This document shows, piece after piece, positions 8,341 to 17,577 of a stretch of 45,944 nucleotides of DNA. This stretch comes from an uncultured Lachnospiraceae bacterium (GTDB taxonomy: Bacteria; Bacillota; Clostridia; Lachnospirales; Lachnospiraceae). Numbering within the stretch: position 1 is the stretch's first letter; each line of letters begins with the position of its first letter. The stretch is from NCBI GenBank assembly GCA_944381635.1, contig CALWLY010000025.1:1-45944 (forward strand), written 5' to 3'. Under the pieces are notes generated by a model. It did not search any database. It was not told where the DNA came from and was given only the letters and a program-made list of their open reading frames with translations. The translations under genes were made by a program, and so were the position numbers.

Positions 8341-9273
8341 TTACGCAGCTTCGCTGGAGGATTCTGTCTCCTGTACATCGCCTGTCTCTTCTTCCGATGT
8401 ATCCCCACCAGCAGTCTCTGTCTCCACAACAACGGTTTCCGATTGTGTTTCTACCGTCACGTCCTCTGCGCTTTCTGTCTCCACCAGCATTCCGTGCACT
8501 ACAAATCTCTGGGGGCCGTTAGGCTTTCCATAACAGGTGGAAAGTGTAACAATATTCGCTCCCTCCGGAATTTCTTCCTCGCATTTATAGGCGCTGTTGC
8601 TGATCATCATCCGATAGTAATCGTCATACTCTTCGTCTGAATTGATAAATGTATAGGCCGGACTTGTCTCGTTCGTAATGTAGTAAGACACAATACGGTA
8701 TTTCATGGCTTTTTCCGGTGTATACAGGTAGAAATACGGATTGGTATCGCAAAGTTCTTCGTCCCTGACAAAGTTCTTCAGCTTGCCGAACATGGAACCG
8801 TTTTTCATATTATGGCCATAAATAATACTGTGTCGGTCGCTGAAATCTTTTTTGTTGGAAAAATCCAGGAAAATAGCTCCCGCAATGTTGTTGTTTTTTT
8901 CAAACGTCTGGCCAAGATATATTTCATTGTCTACTCCCTGTACTACCGGATAGCTGATGTCCAGTACGGGAATATACAGCCATGCTGCGAAATCGCTGTT
9001 GATTTCCTGCAAAGAAGCATAATCAATAGCCAGCTTCGGGATTCCTATTTCCTCGGCGGCCTCTTCCGATTTCGAAATTTCTTCCGCATAAATCTGCAGG
9101 CTTTTATATTCGTCGGTTCCGGCTTTGTAAGTCAATCCGATCTGTATCAGTTTTCCTATGCAGACTGCAAGAATAACTACAAGCACGCCAATAATGATAA
9201 AATCAACCGTGCTCCATTTTTTTCTTTTGCCGCCGCTTTTTTTCTTCTTTCCTTTTCTCGGCTTTTCTTCCAT
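8341..9273 (-). CDS. Class B sortase
   Basis: Membrane-anchored cysteine transpeptidase that attaches surface proteins to the cell wall. The 310 residues comprise a very basic N-terminus (KPRKGKKKKSGGKRKK), one membrane anchor (residues ~25-42), a sortase fold, and an acidic Thr/Glu-rich tail of ~45 residues. Catalytic residues are visible: His154 in IIYGHNM, Cys247 in TLSTCYG and Arg256 in PQRFVVHG. The frame extends 25 codons further upstream, but GAGGAGGAAACAC directly before 9273 fixes the start. No sorting-signal substrate is in the window. It lies downstream of sigF on the same strand, 407 bases away, with its own promoter. The tail is unusual for SrtB. Confidence 0.92.
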   Translation of the reverse strand: MEEKPRKGKKKKSGGKRKKWSTVDFIIIGVLVVILAVCIGKLIQIGLTYKAGTDEYKSLQIYAEEISKSEEAAEEIGIPKLAIDYASLQEINSDFAAWLYIPVLDISYPVVQGVDNEIYLGQTFEKNNNIAGAIFLDFSNKKDFSDRHSIIYGHNMKNGSMFGKLKNFVRDEELCDTNPYFYLYTPEKAMKYRIVSYYITNETSPAYTFINSDEEYDDYYRMMISNSAYKCEEEIPEGANIVTLSTCYGKPNGPQRFVVHGMLVETESAEDVTVETQSETVVVETETAGGDTSEEETGDVQETESSSEAA

Positions 9274-9468
9274 GTGTTTCCTCCTCTTTATCCCCGGTTC
9301 TTTGCCCCGACTTGTATATCCCATGGGTATACCGGCATCTGTGTACATCGATGCCCGGCTGTGTAACCTCCGAAAATTCCCTTCTGTTTCCCGTATACAA
9401 ATGATGTTGGAGACAAACGCATTTGCTCCCTGATGCCTTCGGATTTTTCGTTCTCCCCACTATGTTTT

Positions 9469-9497
9469 GTTATACTATATTTTTTTTCATTATACAA
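9469..9497 (-). promoter_or_regulatory. Probable sortase promoter
   Basis: Minus strand -35 TTGTAT (9492-9497), 17-base spacer, -10 TATAAC (9469-9474). This would give a leader of about 185 bases, so the gene need not depend on sigF read-through. Confidence 0.5.
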
Positions 9498-9537
9498 TCC
9501 CTTTTTCCAAAAGACCTCTCTGTGGGATGAGTTTTCT

Positions 9538-9667
9538 GTTACTGTTCACTCCGTTCCAGTAACCTGCAAAAATCCATTTAAAATTGCCTCCGGCAATGGG
9601 ATTTTGCATTTCTGAATCATTTTTTACGAACTTTGCAGTAAATGCAAAGCCCTATATGAACAGTAAC
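9538..9667. repeat. 130-bp element with 11-bp inverted ends
   Basis: GTTACTGTTCA (9538-9548) and its exact complement TGAACAGTAAC (9657-9667) bound a segment with small hairpins (for example CTTTGCA/TGCAAAG near 9630-9648). The ends differ at two positions from those of the 164-bp element at 25501 (GTAACAGTTCA). It fills the gap between sigF and the sortase promoter. Confidence 0.45.
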
Positions 9668-9680
9668 GGTTTTCTTTCTT

Positions 9681-10409
9681 TTATCCCATCCGCTGCCGCA
9701 TACGGATCAATATCTTTTTTTCCATACGGCTGACCTGAACCTGGCTTGTCCCAAGCACCTTCGCCACTTCACTCTGGGTTTTGTCCTGAAAATAGCGCAG
9801 CTTGATCAAAAGTCTCTCCTGCCGTGGAAGCTCCTCCAACATCTGCTGCAGCATCATATGAGTCAGTAGCTTTTCTTTCTCCTCATCCTGGCTTCCCCTC
9901 CCTGCTGCCATCTGGTCAACCAATTCTATCTCCTTTCCATCAGAGCGATACACGGTTTTATAGATGGATTCCACTTCCGTGTTTGCCTCCAGAGCCATCA
10001 CCACATCCTCGTATCCAAGACCTGATTTTTCACACACTTCCGCCAGTGTGGGTTCTCTTCCAAGTTCCGCCGACAAAGCAGCTTCCGCCTGACGGACTTT
10101 CCAACCATTCTCCTTCAGACTTCGACTCACTTTCACCATCCCGTCGTCCCGTAGAAAACGTTTGATTTCCCCGCTTATCATGGGAACCGCATAGGTAGAA
10201 AATTTCACATCAAAGGAAAGATCAAATTTATCTATGGCTTTCATCAGCCCGATTGTTCCTATCTGAAACAGATCCTCCATATCGTATCCACGCCCCTGAA
10301 ACCTTTTCACAATGTGGTGAACCAGCCCAAGGTTTTCCTCTATCAGTACTTCTCTTGCCTTTTTATCTCCTGACTGAGCCTTTGCAATCCGTACTGATAT
10401 GTCCTCCAT
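9681..10409 (-). CDS. sigF: Forespore RNA polymerase sigma factor F
   Basis: First forespore-specific sigma factor (SpoIIAC), directing early forespore transcription and held inactive by SpoIIAB. The 242 residues show region 2 (VHHIVKRFQGRGYDMEDLFQ then IGLMKAIDKFDLSFDVKFST), the GEIKRFLRDDGMVKVSRSLK stretch of region 3, and a region 4 helix-turn-helix (TQSEVAKVLGTSQVQVSRME). AAGGAGGAGTGT precedes the ATG. It is the last gene of spoIIAA-spoIIAB-sigF, 33 bases after spoIIAB. In many clostridia spoVA follows sigF on the same strand; here spoVA lies beyond the sortase gene and points the other way. Confidence 0.96.
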   Translation of the reverse strand: MEDISVRIAKAQSGDKKAREVLIEENLGLVHHIVKRFQGRGYDMEDLFQIGTIGLMKAIDKFDLSFDVKFSTYAVPMISGEIKRFLRDDGMVKVSRSLKENGWKVRQAEAALSAELGREPTLAEVCEKSGLGYEDVVMALEANTEVESIYKTVYRSDGKEIELVDQMAAGRGSQDEEKEKLLTHMMLQQMLEELPRQERLLIKLRYFQDKTQSEVAKVLGTSQVQVSRMEKKILIRMRQRMG

Positions 10410-10442
10410 ACACTCCTCCTTAAAAACAATAACTTCCTGCCT

Positions 10443-10919
10443 TTAACGACTATGTATGCTTTCCCGGACAGTTTCTTCTTCCTGCTCTATCCAGGGGGAA
10501 AGACCCAGTTTTTTCTCCATGATGATCCTGCATCCCTCGCCCGGCTTTGATTCCACTTCCAGGTTATCCATAAAAGCTTCCATAAAAGCAAATCCCATGC
10601 CTGACCTGTCCATATCCGGCCTTGTGGTAAATAACGGCTCCATGGCTTTGTCAATGTCTTCAATTCCCTTTCCTTTATCCTCCACGATCAGCGTCAGAAA
10701 ATCTCCGGAAATATGACACCTAATGGTAATCTTTCCTCCCTTTTCCTCATAACCGTGGATAATGGCGTTGGTCACCGCCTCGGAAACCGCTGTTTTTACA
10801 TCATTGATCTCTTCCAATGTGGGGTTTAACGGCGTGATAAAGGCCGCAACCGCCACTCTGGCAAATCCCTCGTTTTCTGAAATGGCATCAAATTCCAGTT
10901 TCATTTCATTGTTGTTCAT
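10443..10919 (-). CDS. spoIIAB: Anti-sigma F factor SpoIIAB
   Basis: GHKL-fold serine kinase that binds sigma-F and phosphorylates SpoIIAA. ATP-site motifs are clear: the N box VSEAVTNAIIHGYEEKGGKI (about 43-62), the G1 box VEDKGKGIEDIDKA and GMGFAFMEAF. At 158 residues it is about 12 longer than Bacillus SpoIIAB, the excess being an acidic C-terminal tail. CGAGGAGGAAAGAT gives a strong ribosome binding site. It sits between spoIIAA (42 bases) and sigF (33 bases). Confidence 0.95.
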   Translation of the reverse strand: MNNNEMKLEFDAISENEGFARVAVAAFITPLNPTLEEINDVKTAVSEAVTNAIIHGYEEKGGKITIRCHISGDFLTLIVEDKGKGIEDIDKAMEPLFTTRPDMDRSGMGFAFMEAFMDNLEVESKPGEGCRIIMEKKLGLSPWIEQEEETVRESIHSR

Positions 10920-10961
10920 ATCTTTCCTCCTCGCTTCTATGAAAAAGTCCTGAATTTCTCA

Positions 10962-11270
10962 TCAATCCATAATTTCCACTATTTTCTCAAGCCCTGACAA
11001 AAGCAGAAGCCTTTTGATCTGTCTGTCCGCGTGTACGGCAAACACTTTGCCCCCGAAACAGGAAATCCTTTTATACCTTCCGATCAAAATTCCTATTCCC
11101 GAACTGTCCATAAATCTGGTCTTCTCAAAGTCAAACACCACATGCTCTATTTTTTCGCTCAAAATAAACCGATCCGCCCGCTTCCCGATTTCCACGCTGT
11201 TATGGTGGTCGATTTCCTCCGGCATTTTTATCATCAGATATTCTTTTTCCACTTTCATCTCTTCTACCAT
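10962..11270 (-). CDS. spoIIAA: Anti-sigma F factor antagonist SpoIIAA
   Basis: STAS-domain protein whose dephosphorylated form releases sigma-F from SpoIIAB. The 102-residue protein has the phosphorylatable serine in MDSSGIGILIGRYK, matching Ser58 of Bacillus SpoIIAA. AAAGGA precedes the ATG by 7 bases; an internal ATG four codons later is a less likely start. First gene of the operon. The expected sigma-H promoter was not found directly upstream, where the DNA is filled with repeats. Confidence 0.95.
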   Translation of the reverse strand: MVEEMKVEKEYLMIKMPEEIDHHNSVEIGKRADRFILSEKIEHVVFDFEKTRFMDSSGIGILIGRYKRISCFGGKVFAVHADRQIKRLLLLSGLEKIVEIMD

Positions 11271-11336
11271 AATTCCATCCTTTCTTTTTGTGCGCCATGC
11301 GCAGTATTGTTCTCTTTTTGGCGAAGCTTAAACCCA

Positions 11337-11616
11337 AATCCCGCATTGCGGGATTCTACGCCTGCGGCGAGTCGCTTTCCGACACTTTCCGCTTCGCCGC
11401 AGTGCGATTTATTGTTCTCTTTTTTTACAAAAGTAAAAAAGTGTGCGCTTTGGCGTACACTTGCGCCGAACGCCATTGCCGTCAGGCAATATCTTCATTT
11501 CGCGTGAGTGCGCATCTAAAACGGAGCGTCTTTCCGCCTGCGGCGAGTCGCTTTGCGACACTTCCCGCTTCGCCGCAGTGCGATTTATTGTTCTCTTTTT
11601 TTTACGAAAGTAAAAA
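11337..11616. repeat. Composite repeat block: family A copy 3 flanked by a duplicated hairpin unit
   Basis: Family A copy 3 occupies 11441-11530 (hairpins 11441-11460, 11463-11474 and 11475-11490). It sits between two copies of another unit (11361-~11436 and 11537-~11612, 176 bases apart) built on CTGCGGCGA/TCGCCGCAG and ending GTGCGATTTATTGTTCTC plus a T-run. A perfect hairpin AATCCCGCATTGCGGGATT lies at 11337-11355. The block fills the region between spoIIAA and the TPR gene terminator, so it forms the spoIIA leader or carries its promoter. Confidence 0.7.
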
Positions 11617-11649
11617 AAGAGAACATCCCTATTTCCGGTATGTTCTCTT
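11611..11649 (-). terminator. Terminator of the zinc-ribbon/TPR gene
   Basis: AGAGAACAT (11618-11626) pairs with ATGTTCTCT (11640-11648). On the minus strand the stem runs into T7. Confidence 0.8.
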
Positions 11650-11680
11650 TCGTAAATTCTCTGTTTTCAGTTGTATCGGA

Positions 11681-13093
11681 TTAGTTTCCTGCCCCTTCGA
11701 TCTCGGAAATATAAGTCTCCGCACGGGAAGCTCTGTCTGTTCCGGGGAAATTATCGATCAGCTGCTGATAAGTTTCCACCGCTTTGTCATTGTCTCCGTT
11801 TTCCCGGTAAGCATTTCCGAGAATAAACAGGGCTTCCGCATTCTGGTCATCGTAGGATACGGATTTTTCCAAAGCCGTGATGGCATCCTCGTAATTACTC
11901 TGCTGATATGCTTCATATCCCTGATCATAATAGGAAGCGGTCAGTGTAGGACCTACCTCCTCGAGAAGCTTGTCATACAGAGTTTTTATAGATTCGGAAA
12001 TTTCTTCTCCCTCCACAGCTGTCCTGTCAATTCCGTCCAGAGCCTGAGAAATTCCTTCTATGTCGTCAGGATTTTCCATGTAAAGATAAGCCGCCTCAGC
12101 CAGACTGTCGGTAATGCTGCCGGCTGCTCCGCTGCCTTTGTAAAGTTCGAGCTGGCTTTCCAGATTGCTGTTCTCATCGGTAAGCGTCTGAATCTGCTGA
12201 TTTGCCTCAGCCAGGTCGGCATCCTTTTTGCCGAGCTGCTCTCCAATTGTGGTAACCTGCTGCTGTAAATCGCTCTTTGCCGTCTGCACTCTGGCAGGCA
12301 GGATCAAAAACCATGCTGCTGCCAGACCTACGGAAAGACCGATCATCAGATACCACAGCCAACCGATATTTTTCTTCTGCTCTAAGGCAGCGATTGGCTG
12401 AATAATGGTTTCATTTCCGCTCTGATATTTGATAATATCATCTTTGGGCTTCCGGAAACCTCCCTTGTCGTCTTCTTTTTCCAGGGCCTTCTCCACTTCC
12501 TTTAAGTAGCGAAGCGCCATGGTATTGTTTTTATCAACCTTCAGACATTTGAGCAGTTCTTTTTTTGCCTTTTCCCATGCCCCGGAATTGATGTAGAGCA
12601 GGGAGAGCAAAAGTCTGGCCTGCACATACTTGGGATTCATGGAAACTACTTTCTTTAACTGAATAATAGCCATATCCTGGCTGTCCTGCTGGCAGTAAGC
12701 CAGTGACAGATTATATTTTCGAATTGCCTGGGTATAGGTATCCAACTGGCTGGCACTGCTCTGAATATCATTGAGATAATCATCCGCAATGTTTTTCTCC
12801 GGCCGGATATTTTTGCTCAGAATCCACTCTTCCAGCGCAGCTTCTGTCTCGCCCATTTCAAAATAGACAAGACCGAGAAGGTTTCTGGCTTCCACATGCA
12901 TTTTATTTAACTGAAGGCACTGCCTTAAACTGATGACCGCGCCGGATAAATCCCGCACATGAGCTTTCTCCAGACCGTCATTATAGTAAGCGTTTGCCGC
13001 GTACATGACCTGTTTATACTGTTTGACATCCGCACCGCAGTTGGTACAGAAATCATGCTCCGTCAGCTTCGCACCGCAATGATAGCATTCCAT
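11681..13093 (-). CDS. Zinc-ribbon and TPR membrane protein
   Basis: A 470-residue protein of unknown specific function. Residues 1-22 form a zinc ribbon (CYHCG and CTNCG, two CxxC pairs). A TPR array follows (about 30-205, for example ALRYLKEVEKALEKED). One membrane segment lies at about 246-268 (LWYLMIGLSVGLAAAWFLIL), then a coiled coil (about 270-320) and two or three further TPRs at the C-terminus (YEDAITALEKSVSYDDQNAE). This is likely a single-pass scaffold, N-terminus inside and C-terminal TPRs outside. AAGGAGCGAGATT precedes the ATG. It is 15 bases after the 51-residue gene and probably cotranscribed with folC. Confidence 0.85.
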   Translation of the reverse strand: MECYHCGAKLTEHDFCTNCGADVKQYKQVMYAANAYYNDGLEKAHVRDLSGAVISLRQCLQLNKMHVEARNLLGLVYFEMGETEAALEEWILSKNIRPEKNIADDYLNDIQSSASQLDTYTQAIRKYNLSLAYCQQDSQDMAIIQLKKVVSMNPKYVQARLLLSLLYINSGAWEKAKKELLKCLKVDKNNTMALRYLKEVEKALEKEDDKGGFRKPKDDIIKYQSGNETIIQPIAALEQKKNIGWLWYLMIGLSVGLAAAWFLILPARVQTAKSDLQQQVTTIGEQLGKKDADLAEANQQIQTLTDENSNLESQLELYKGSGAAGSITDSLAEAAYLYMENPDDIEGISQALDGIDRTAVEGEEISESIKTLYDKLLEEVGPTLTASYYDQGYEAYQQSNYEDAITALEKSVSYDDQNAEALFILGNAYRENGDNDKAVETYQQLIDNFPGTDRASRAETYISEIEGAGN

Positions 13094-13108
13094 AATCTCG
13101 CTCCTTCT

Positions 13109-13264
13109 CTATTCTTCACTTTTTTTATCATCTGTCTTGTTTTCTGCCATGGAAAACAGAAAATCCGTGAAATCAACAAAGGAACGTCTGCTCACTGCAT
13201 CTGCGGTTTCATCTATCTCCAGACTGGGGTGAAATTTTTTCAGTTCTTCTTCAAAATTTATCAT
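13109..13264 (-). CDS. 51-residue acidic protein coupled to folC
   Basis: Short frame starting MINFEEELKKFHPSLEIDE and ending ENKTDDKKSEE. Its ATG lies inside the last codons of folC (14-base overlap), with GGAGG in the folC coding sequence 6 bases upstream, so translation is coupled. The composition is acidic, with a hydrophobic middle (FVDFTDFLF), no membrane segment and no cysteine. I do not recognise a function. The tight overlap with folC and 15-base spacing to the next gene support it being real. Confidence 0.75.
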   Translation of the reverse strand: MINFEEELKKFHPSLEIDETADAVSRRSFVDFTDFLFSMAENKTDDKKSEE

Positions 13265-14585
13265 GATTTACCTCCATATCCTGAATCTTAAGTTTAATCT
13301 CTCCGGCCAGATACAGGGAACCGGCAATGTATACAAAGTCCTTTTCCCCCTGCTCCGAAAGCACTGCCCGAAGGGCCTGTGTTACATCCTCAAACGGCTT
13401 TGGATGTAAAATGGGAAATCTCTCCCACAGCTTTAACAGCTGCTCTTTTTTCAGGCTTCTTTCGCTGTCCACCGGCGCAAAAAACACATTGGCAAAAAGA
13501 TGGGAGTCAGCCAGCAAAGCTGTCATCTCCTCTGTTTTTTTGTCTGCAACCGCTCCGAACAGCAAAAGCCTTCGCCCTTTGCAGCCGTCTTTTTGTACAC
13601 TTTCCAAAAAGGCCCGGATGCCATCCTCATTGTGAGCACCATCCAGAAAGACTCCCGGTCTTATCTCTTCCATGCGAGCCTGCCACTGCATCTTTTCCAG
13701 GCCTTGCTGTATCTGATCTTTTGTCAGCACGCCGTCTCTTCCCAGAATCTGTGCAGCTCTTACAGCAAGGGCCGCGTTCTGTCTCTGGTAAATTCCCGGC
13801 GTGTGAAGTTTTACTTCAATATAACCATAATACTCAGACTCCATGGAAAAATCAACGGTTTTATTTGTAAAATGCAGGAACTTAACGTCAGATTCCGACA
13901 CGGCTGTGGCCGAAACATGTCGATTTCTGGCCGTCTCTTCCAGGACTGTATCCACCTCTTTTTCCCCCTTCAGGTAAACGAGAGGCACGCCTTCTTTGAT
14001 GATCCCGGCTTTTTCATAAGCAATTTCTCCAAGAGTATTTCCCAGATATTCCATATGGTCAAACGCAATTTTGGTAATAACGGTAAGGGCAGGTTTTTTT
14101 ACCACATTCGTGGTATCCAGCCTTCCTCCAAGTCCGGTCTCAAGCAGAATGTATTCACAGGTTTCCTGTTCAAAAAACAGCATGGCCACAAAAAACATCC
14201 ACTCGAAAAAAGTGGGGTGATAGTTTTCTTTTCCTTTCCGGCATGAAAAAGAGCAAACCTTTTCATAAATCTGCCGGCACAAGTCTAAGAATACCTTCTC
14301 CTGTATCAGACAGCCGTTTATGACAAACCGCTCTCTGATGTCCACAAGATGCGGAGAAGTAAACATTCCTGTTTTGTACCCTGCCTGCCTTAAAATGGAA
14401 TCCAGATAGGCGCAGACCGAGCCTTTGCCATTGGTCCCGGCCACATGTATTATTTTCGCCGCTTCCCCCGGACAGCCGAGAAATTCAAAAAACTCCCTGG
14501 TATCCTGCAGCGTATTTTTCTTCGTAAATTTCGGTATGGAAAGCACGTAGTCCACGGCTTCCTGATAGGTTTTAAAATCTTGCAT
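13251..14585 (-). CDS. folC: Folylpolyglutamate synthase / dihydrofolate synthase
   Basis: Mur-ligase-fold enzyme that adds glutamate to folates (and to dihydropteroate in the bifunctional form). The 444 residues show the P-loop HVAGTNGKGSVCAYLDSIL (about 47-65), FTSPHLVDIRERF, the ETGLGGRLDTTN motif and the C-terminal LDGAHNEDGIRAF. AGGAG is 6 bases before the ATG. It lies downstream of valS with a structured region between, and overlaps the following 51-residue gene. Confidence 0.95.
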   Translation of the reverse strand: MQDFKTYQEAVDYVLSIPKFTKKNTLQDTREFFEFLGCPGEAAKIIHVAGTNGKGSVCAYLDSILRQAGYKTGMFTSPHLVDIRERFVINGCLIQEKVFLDLCRQIYEKVCSFSCRKGKENYHPTFFEWMFFVAMLFFEQETCEYILLETGLGGRLDTTNVVKKPALTVITKIAFDHMEYLGNTLGEIAYEKAGIIKEGVPLVYLKGEKEVDTVLEETARNRHVSATAVSESDVKFLHFTNKTVDFSMESEYYGYIEVKLHTPGIYQRQNAALAVRAAQILGRDGVLTKDQIQQGLEKMQWQARMEEIRPGVFLDGAHNEDGIRAFLESVQKDGCKGRRLLLFGAVADKKTEEMTALLADSHLFANVFFAPVDSERSLKKEQLLKLWERFPILHPKPFEDVTQALRAVLSEQGEKDFVYIAGSLYLAGEIKLKIQDMEVNHDKF

Positions 14586-14705
14586 TTTTTCTCCTGATAA
14601 AAAGGATCTATTATTCTTTTTAGGAATTTTTGCTTACAGATATTCTTGCCTTCAAAAATTCTTCTTTCCAACAAAAAACTGTGTTTATCACTGTGTAAAA
14701 TGGAG

Positions 14706-14806
14706 AAAAACTGCCCCGGAAACCCTGGGCCGTCCTATCCGGGTGTATGTCATCCCAACACATCCGGGAATAGGACGGCGCCGCCGTTTGCTTCCGGGAC
14801 AGCCCT
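14706..14806 (-). terminator. Large nested hairpin after valS
   Basis: On the minus strand CTGTCCCGGAA pairs with TTCCGGGGCAG, enclosing GCCGTCCTAT / ATAGGACGGC, and the outer stem runs into AGTTTTTCTCC. This is a likely terminator or attenuator between valS and folC. The rest of 14586-14856 has no gene I can support. Confidence 0.6.
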
Positions 14807-14856
14807 CTTTTTTCTATCTTTTTGGCAGCTCCGTTTGCCGGTGCGTGCCCTGGAAT

Positions 14857-17520
14857 TTATTTTTTCAGCTGAGCCAGGCGCTCTTTTACCTGATCCATCA
14901 TCTGTGTATATTTTTCCAGTTTCGCACGTTCCTCTAAAACTTTTGCCTCAGGAGCCTTGGACATAAAGCGTTCGTTATTCAGCATTCCGTTTACACGGGC
15001 AAGCTCTCCCTGCAGACGCTTTTCTTCTTTTTCCAGACGTTCTATTTCCTGTGCAATGTCTACCAGCTCTGCAAATGGAATGTAGAGTGTGGCGTTAGGA
15101 ATCACTACAGAAACCGCGTCGTCGGCAATACCTTCCTTATCTGCCTGAACGATAACGTCAGATGCGTAGGAGAGGGAAACAAAGAAGAGTTTTCCTTCCT
15201 CAAATACGTTTCTGATTTCGCTGTCATCGCTGACAACAAAAACCTGTGCTTTTTTGCTGGGTGCTACGTTCATTCCCGTACGTACGTTACGGATACCGCG
15301 CACTGCTTCTTTGAGAATTTCAATCTCTTTTTCTTCCTTCTCGAAATTCCATTCCTCTTTAAACACCGGCCAGGAGGAGATCATGATCGATTCTTCCTCA
15401 GACTGCAGCGTACAGAAAATTTCTTCTGTAATAAACGGCATATAAGGATGCAGCAGTTTCAGAGCGTTTAACAGAACGTTTTTCAGCGTCCACAAAGCGG
15501 CCTGCTGGCTGTTCTTATCATCGGAATTGTAAAGTCTGGGTTTTACCATCTCAATGTACCAGTCACAAAATTCATCCCAGATGAAATCGTAAACCTTCTG
15601 TACTGCAATTCCCAGTTCGAAGCTTTCCATATTGTCGGTAACTTCTTTTACAACATGATTCAGTTTGGAAAGGATCCATTTATCTACCGGTTCCAGATAA
15701 TTTTTCGCATCTTCTCCGATTTCCTTGCCTTCCATGTTCATCATGATGAAACGGGAAGCGTTCCATACTTTGTTTGCAAAGTTTCGGTTTGCCTCCACTC
15801 TCTCGTAATAGAAGCGCATATCGTTTCCGGGTGCATTTCCGGTGATCAGTGTAAGGCGCAGCGCATCTGCACCGTACTTTTCAATAATCTCAAGGGGATC
15901 AATGCCGTTTCCTAAAGATTTGCTCATCTTGCGTCCCTGAGCGTCTCTCACAAGTCCGTGGAATAAAACGGTCTTAAACGGTTTTTCTCCCATCTGCTCA
16001 TAACCTGAGAAGATCATACGGATTACCCAGAAGAAAATAATATCATATCCGGTTACCAGAACATCCGTAGGATAAAAATATTTCAAATCTTCTGTCTGCT
16101 CCGGCCATCCCAGTGTGGAGAAAGGCCACAGAGCGGAGGAGAACCAGGTATCCAGCGTATCCGGATCCTGTGTGAAATGTGTGCAGCCGCACTTCGGACA
16201 TACATCCGGTTTTTCCTTTGCTACCACAACTTCATGACATTCATCGCAGTAGTAAGCCGGAATACGGTGTCCCCACCAAAGCTGTCTGGAAATACACCAG
16301 TCACGGATATTGTCGGTCCAGTTGAAGTAGGTTTTTTCCATTCTTTCCGGAATCAGCTTGATCTCTCCGTTTTTAACCGCTTCTACTGCCGGTTTGATCA
16401 ATTCGTCCATTTTTACGAACCACTGCTGCTTGATCAGCGGCTCAATGGTTGTTCCGCAGCGGTCATGGGTTCCTACGTTGTGGGTATAATCCTCAATGCC
16501 TACTAACAATCCCATCTCTTCCAGTTCTTTTACGATAGCAGCTCTTGCCTCGTAACGGTCCATGCCTTCAAATTTGCCGCCGTTGGCATTGATGGTGGCA
16601 TCGTCGTTCATAATGTTGATTTCAGGAAGCCCGTGGCGTTTTCCAACTTCAAAGTCATTCGGGTCGTGAGCCGGTGTGATCTTTACAACACCGGTTCCGA
16701 ATTCCTTGTCTACATAGTAGTCGGAAACAATGGGAATCTCACGGTTTACAATGGGAAGCATCAGCTTGCGGCCAACCAGATGGCTGTAACGCTCGTCATC
16801 GGGATTTACCGCCACTGCAGTATCTCCCAGCATAGTCTCCGGACGGGTCGTTGCAAATTCCAGAAACTCGGTAGTGCTTACTGTGCCGTCCTCATTGATA
16901 AGCGGATATTTGATATGCCAGAAATGTCCGGCCTGTTCCTCATAAACAACCTCTGCGTCGGAAATCGATGTTTTACATACCGGACACCAGTTGCCGATAC
17001 GGCTTCCTTTGTAAATCCATCCTTTTTCGTGCATTTTGCAGAATACTTCCGTAACCGCCTTATTGCAGCCTTCGTCCATCGTGAACCGTTCTCTGTCCCA
17101 GTCACAGGAGGAACCAAGCTTCTTTAACTGGCTGATGATTCTTCCGCCGTACTCTTTCTTCCACTCCCACGCCTTTTCCAGGAAGCCTTCTCTTCCCAGA
17201 TCGTTTTTATCGATTCCCTGTTTCTTCAGGGTTTCAATGATTTTTACTTCTGTTGCGATACTTGCATGGTCGGTTCCCGGCTGCCACAGGGCATTGTATC
17301 CCTGCATTCTCTTGAAACGGATCAGGATATCCTGCATGGTGTTGTCCAGTGCATGCCCCATGTGAAGCTGTCCGGTAATATTCGGGGGCGGAATCACAAT
17401 GGTAAAAGGTTTTTTGCTGTAATCTACTTCTGCATGGAAGTACTTTTTGTCCAGCCATTTCTGGTACAGTCTGTCTTCCAATCCATGGGGATCATAAGTT
17501 TTTGCCAGTTCTTTGCTCAT
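14857..17520 (-). CDS. valS: Valyl-tRNA synthetase
   Basis: Class I synthetase charging tRNA-Val. The 887 residues are full length: HIGH-type motif HMGH (53-56), editing domain with [16 protein letters not shown] (about 222-237), zinc-like Cys clusters, KMSKS (531-535), the anticodon domain, and the C-terminal coiled coil typical of ValS. The frame runs 80 codons further upstream through a repeat and the T-box, but GAGAAAGGA placed 7 bases before MSKELAK fixes the start at 17520. Expression is controlled by a T-box leader, with a family A repeat between the T-box terminator and the start codon. Confidence 0.97.
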   Translation of the reverse strand: MSKELAKTYDPHGLEDRLYQKWLDKKYFHAEVDYSKKPFTIVIPPPNITGQLHMGHALDNTMQDILIRFKRMQGYNALWQPGTDHASIATEVKIIETLKKQGIDKNDLGREGFLEKAWEWKKEYGGRIISQLKKLGSSCDWDRERFTMDEGCNKAVTEVFCKMHEKGWIYKGSRIGNWCPVCKTSISDAEVVYEEQAGHFWHIKYPLINEDGTVSTTEFLEFATTRPETMLGDTAVAVNPDDERYSHLVGRKLMLPIVNREIPIVSDYYVDKEFGTGVVKITPAHDPNDFEVGKRHGLPEINIMNDDATINANGGKFEGMDRYEARAAIVKELEEMGLLVGIEDYTHNVGTHDRCGTTIEPLIKQQWFVKMDELIKPAVEAVKNGEIKLIPERMEKTYFNWTDNIRDWCISRQLWWGHRIPAYYCDECHEVVVAKEKPDVCPKCGCTHFTQDPDTLDTWFSSALWPFSTLGWPEQTEDLKYFYPTDVLVTGYDIIFFWVIRMIFSGYEQMGEKPFKTVLFHGLVRDAQGRKMSKSLGNGIDPLEIIEKYGADALRLTLITGNAPGNDMRFYYERVEANRNFANKVWNASRFIMMNMEGKEIGEDAKNYLEPVDKWILSKLNHVVKEVTDNMESFELGIAVQKVYDFIWDEFCDWYIEMVKPRLYNSDDKNSQQAALWTLKNVLLNALKLLHPYMPFITEEIFCTLQSEEESIMISSWPVFKEEWNFEKEEKEIEILKEAVRGIRNVRTGMNVAPSKKAQVFVVSDDSEIRNVFEEGKLFFVSLSYASDVIVQADKEGIADDAVSVVIPNATLYIPFAELVDIAQEIERLEKEEKRLQGELARVNGMLNNERFMSKAPEAKVLEERAKLEKYTQMMDQVKERLAQLKK

Positions 17521-17577
17521 GGTCATTTCCTTTCTCAAAAGATTCATGTGTTGAGGCTCACGGGTATACTTGATAAA

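Noticed and set aside
11288-12268. 326-codon plus frame from the spoIIA leader into the TPR gene
   Set aside because: Half of it is repeat DNA and the rest is antisense to the zinc-ribbon/TPR gene.
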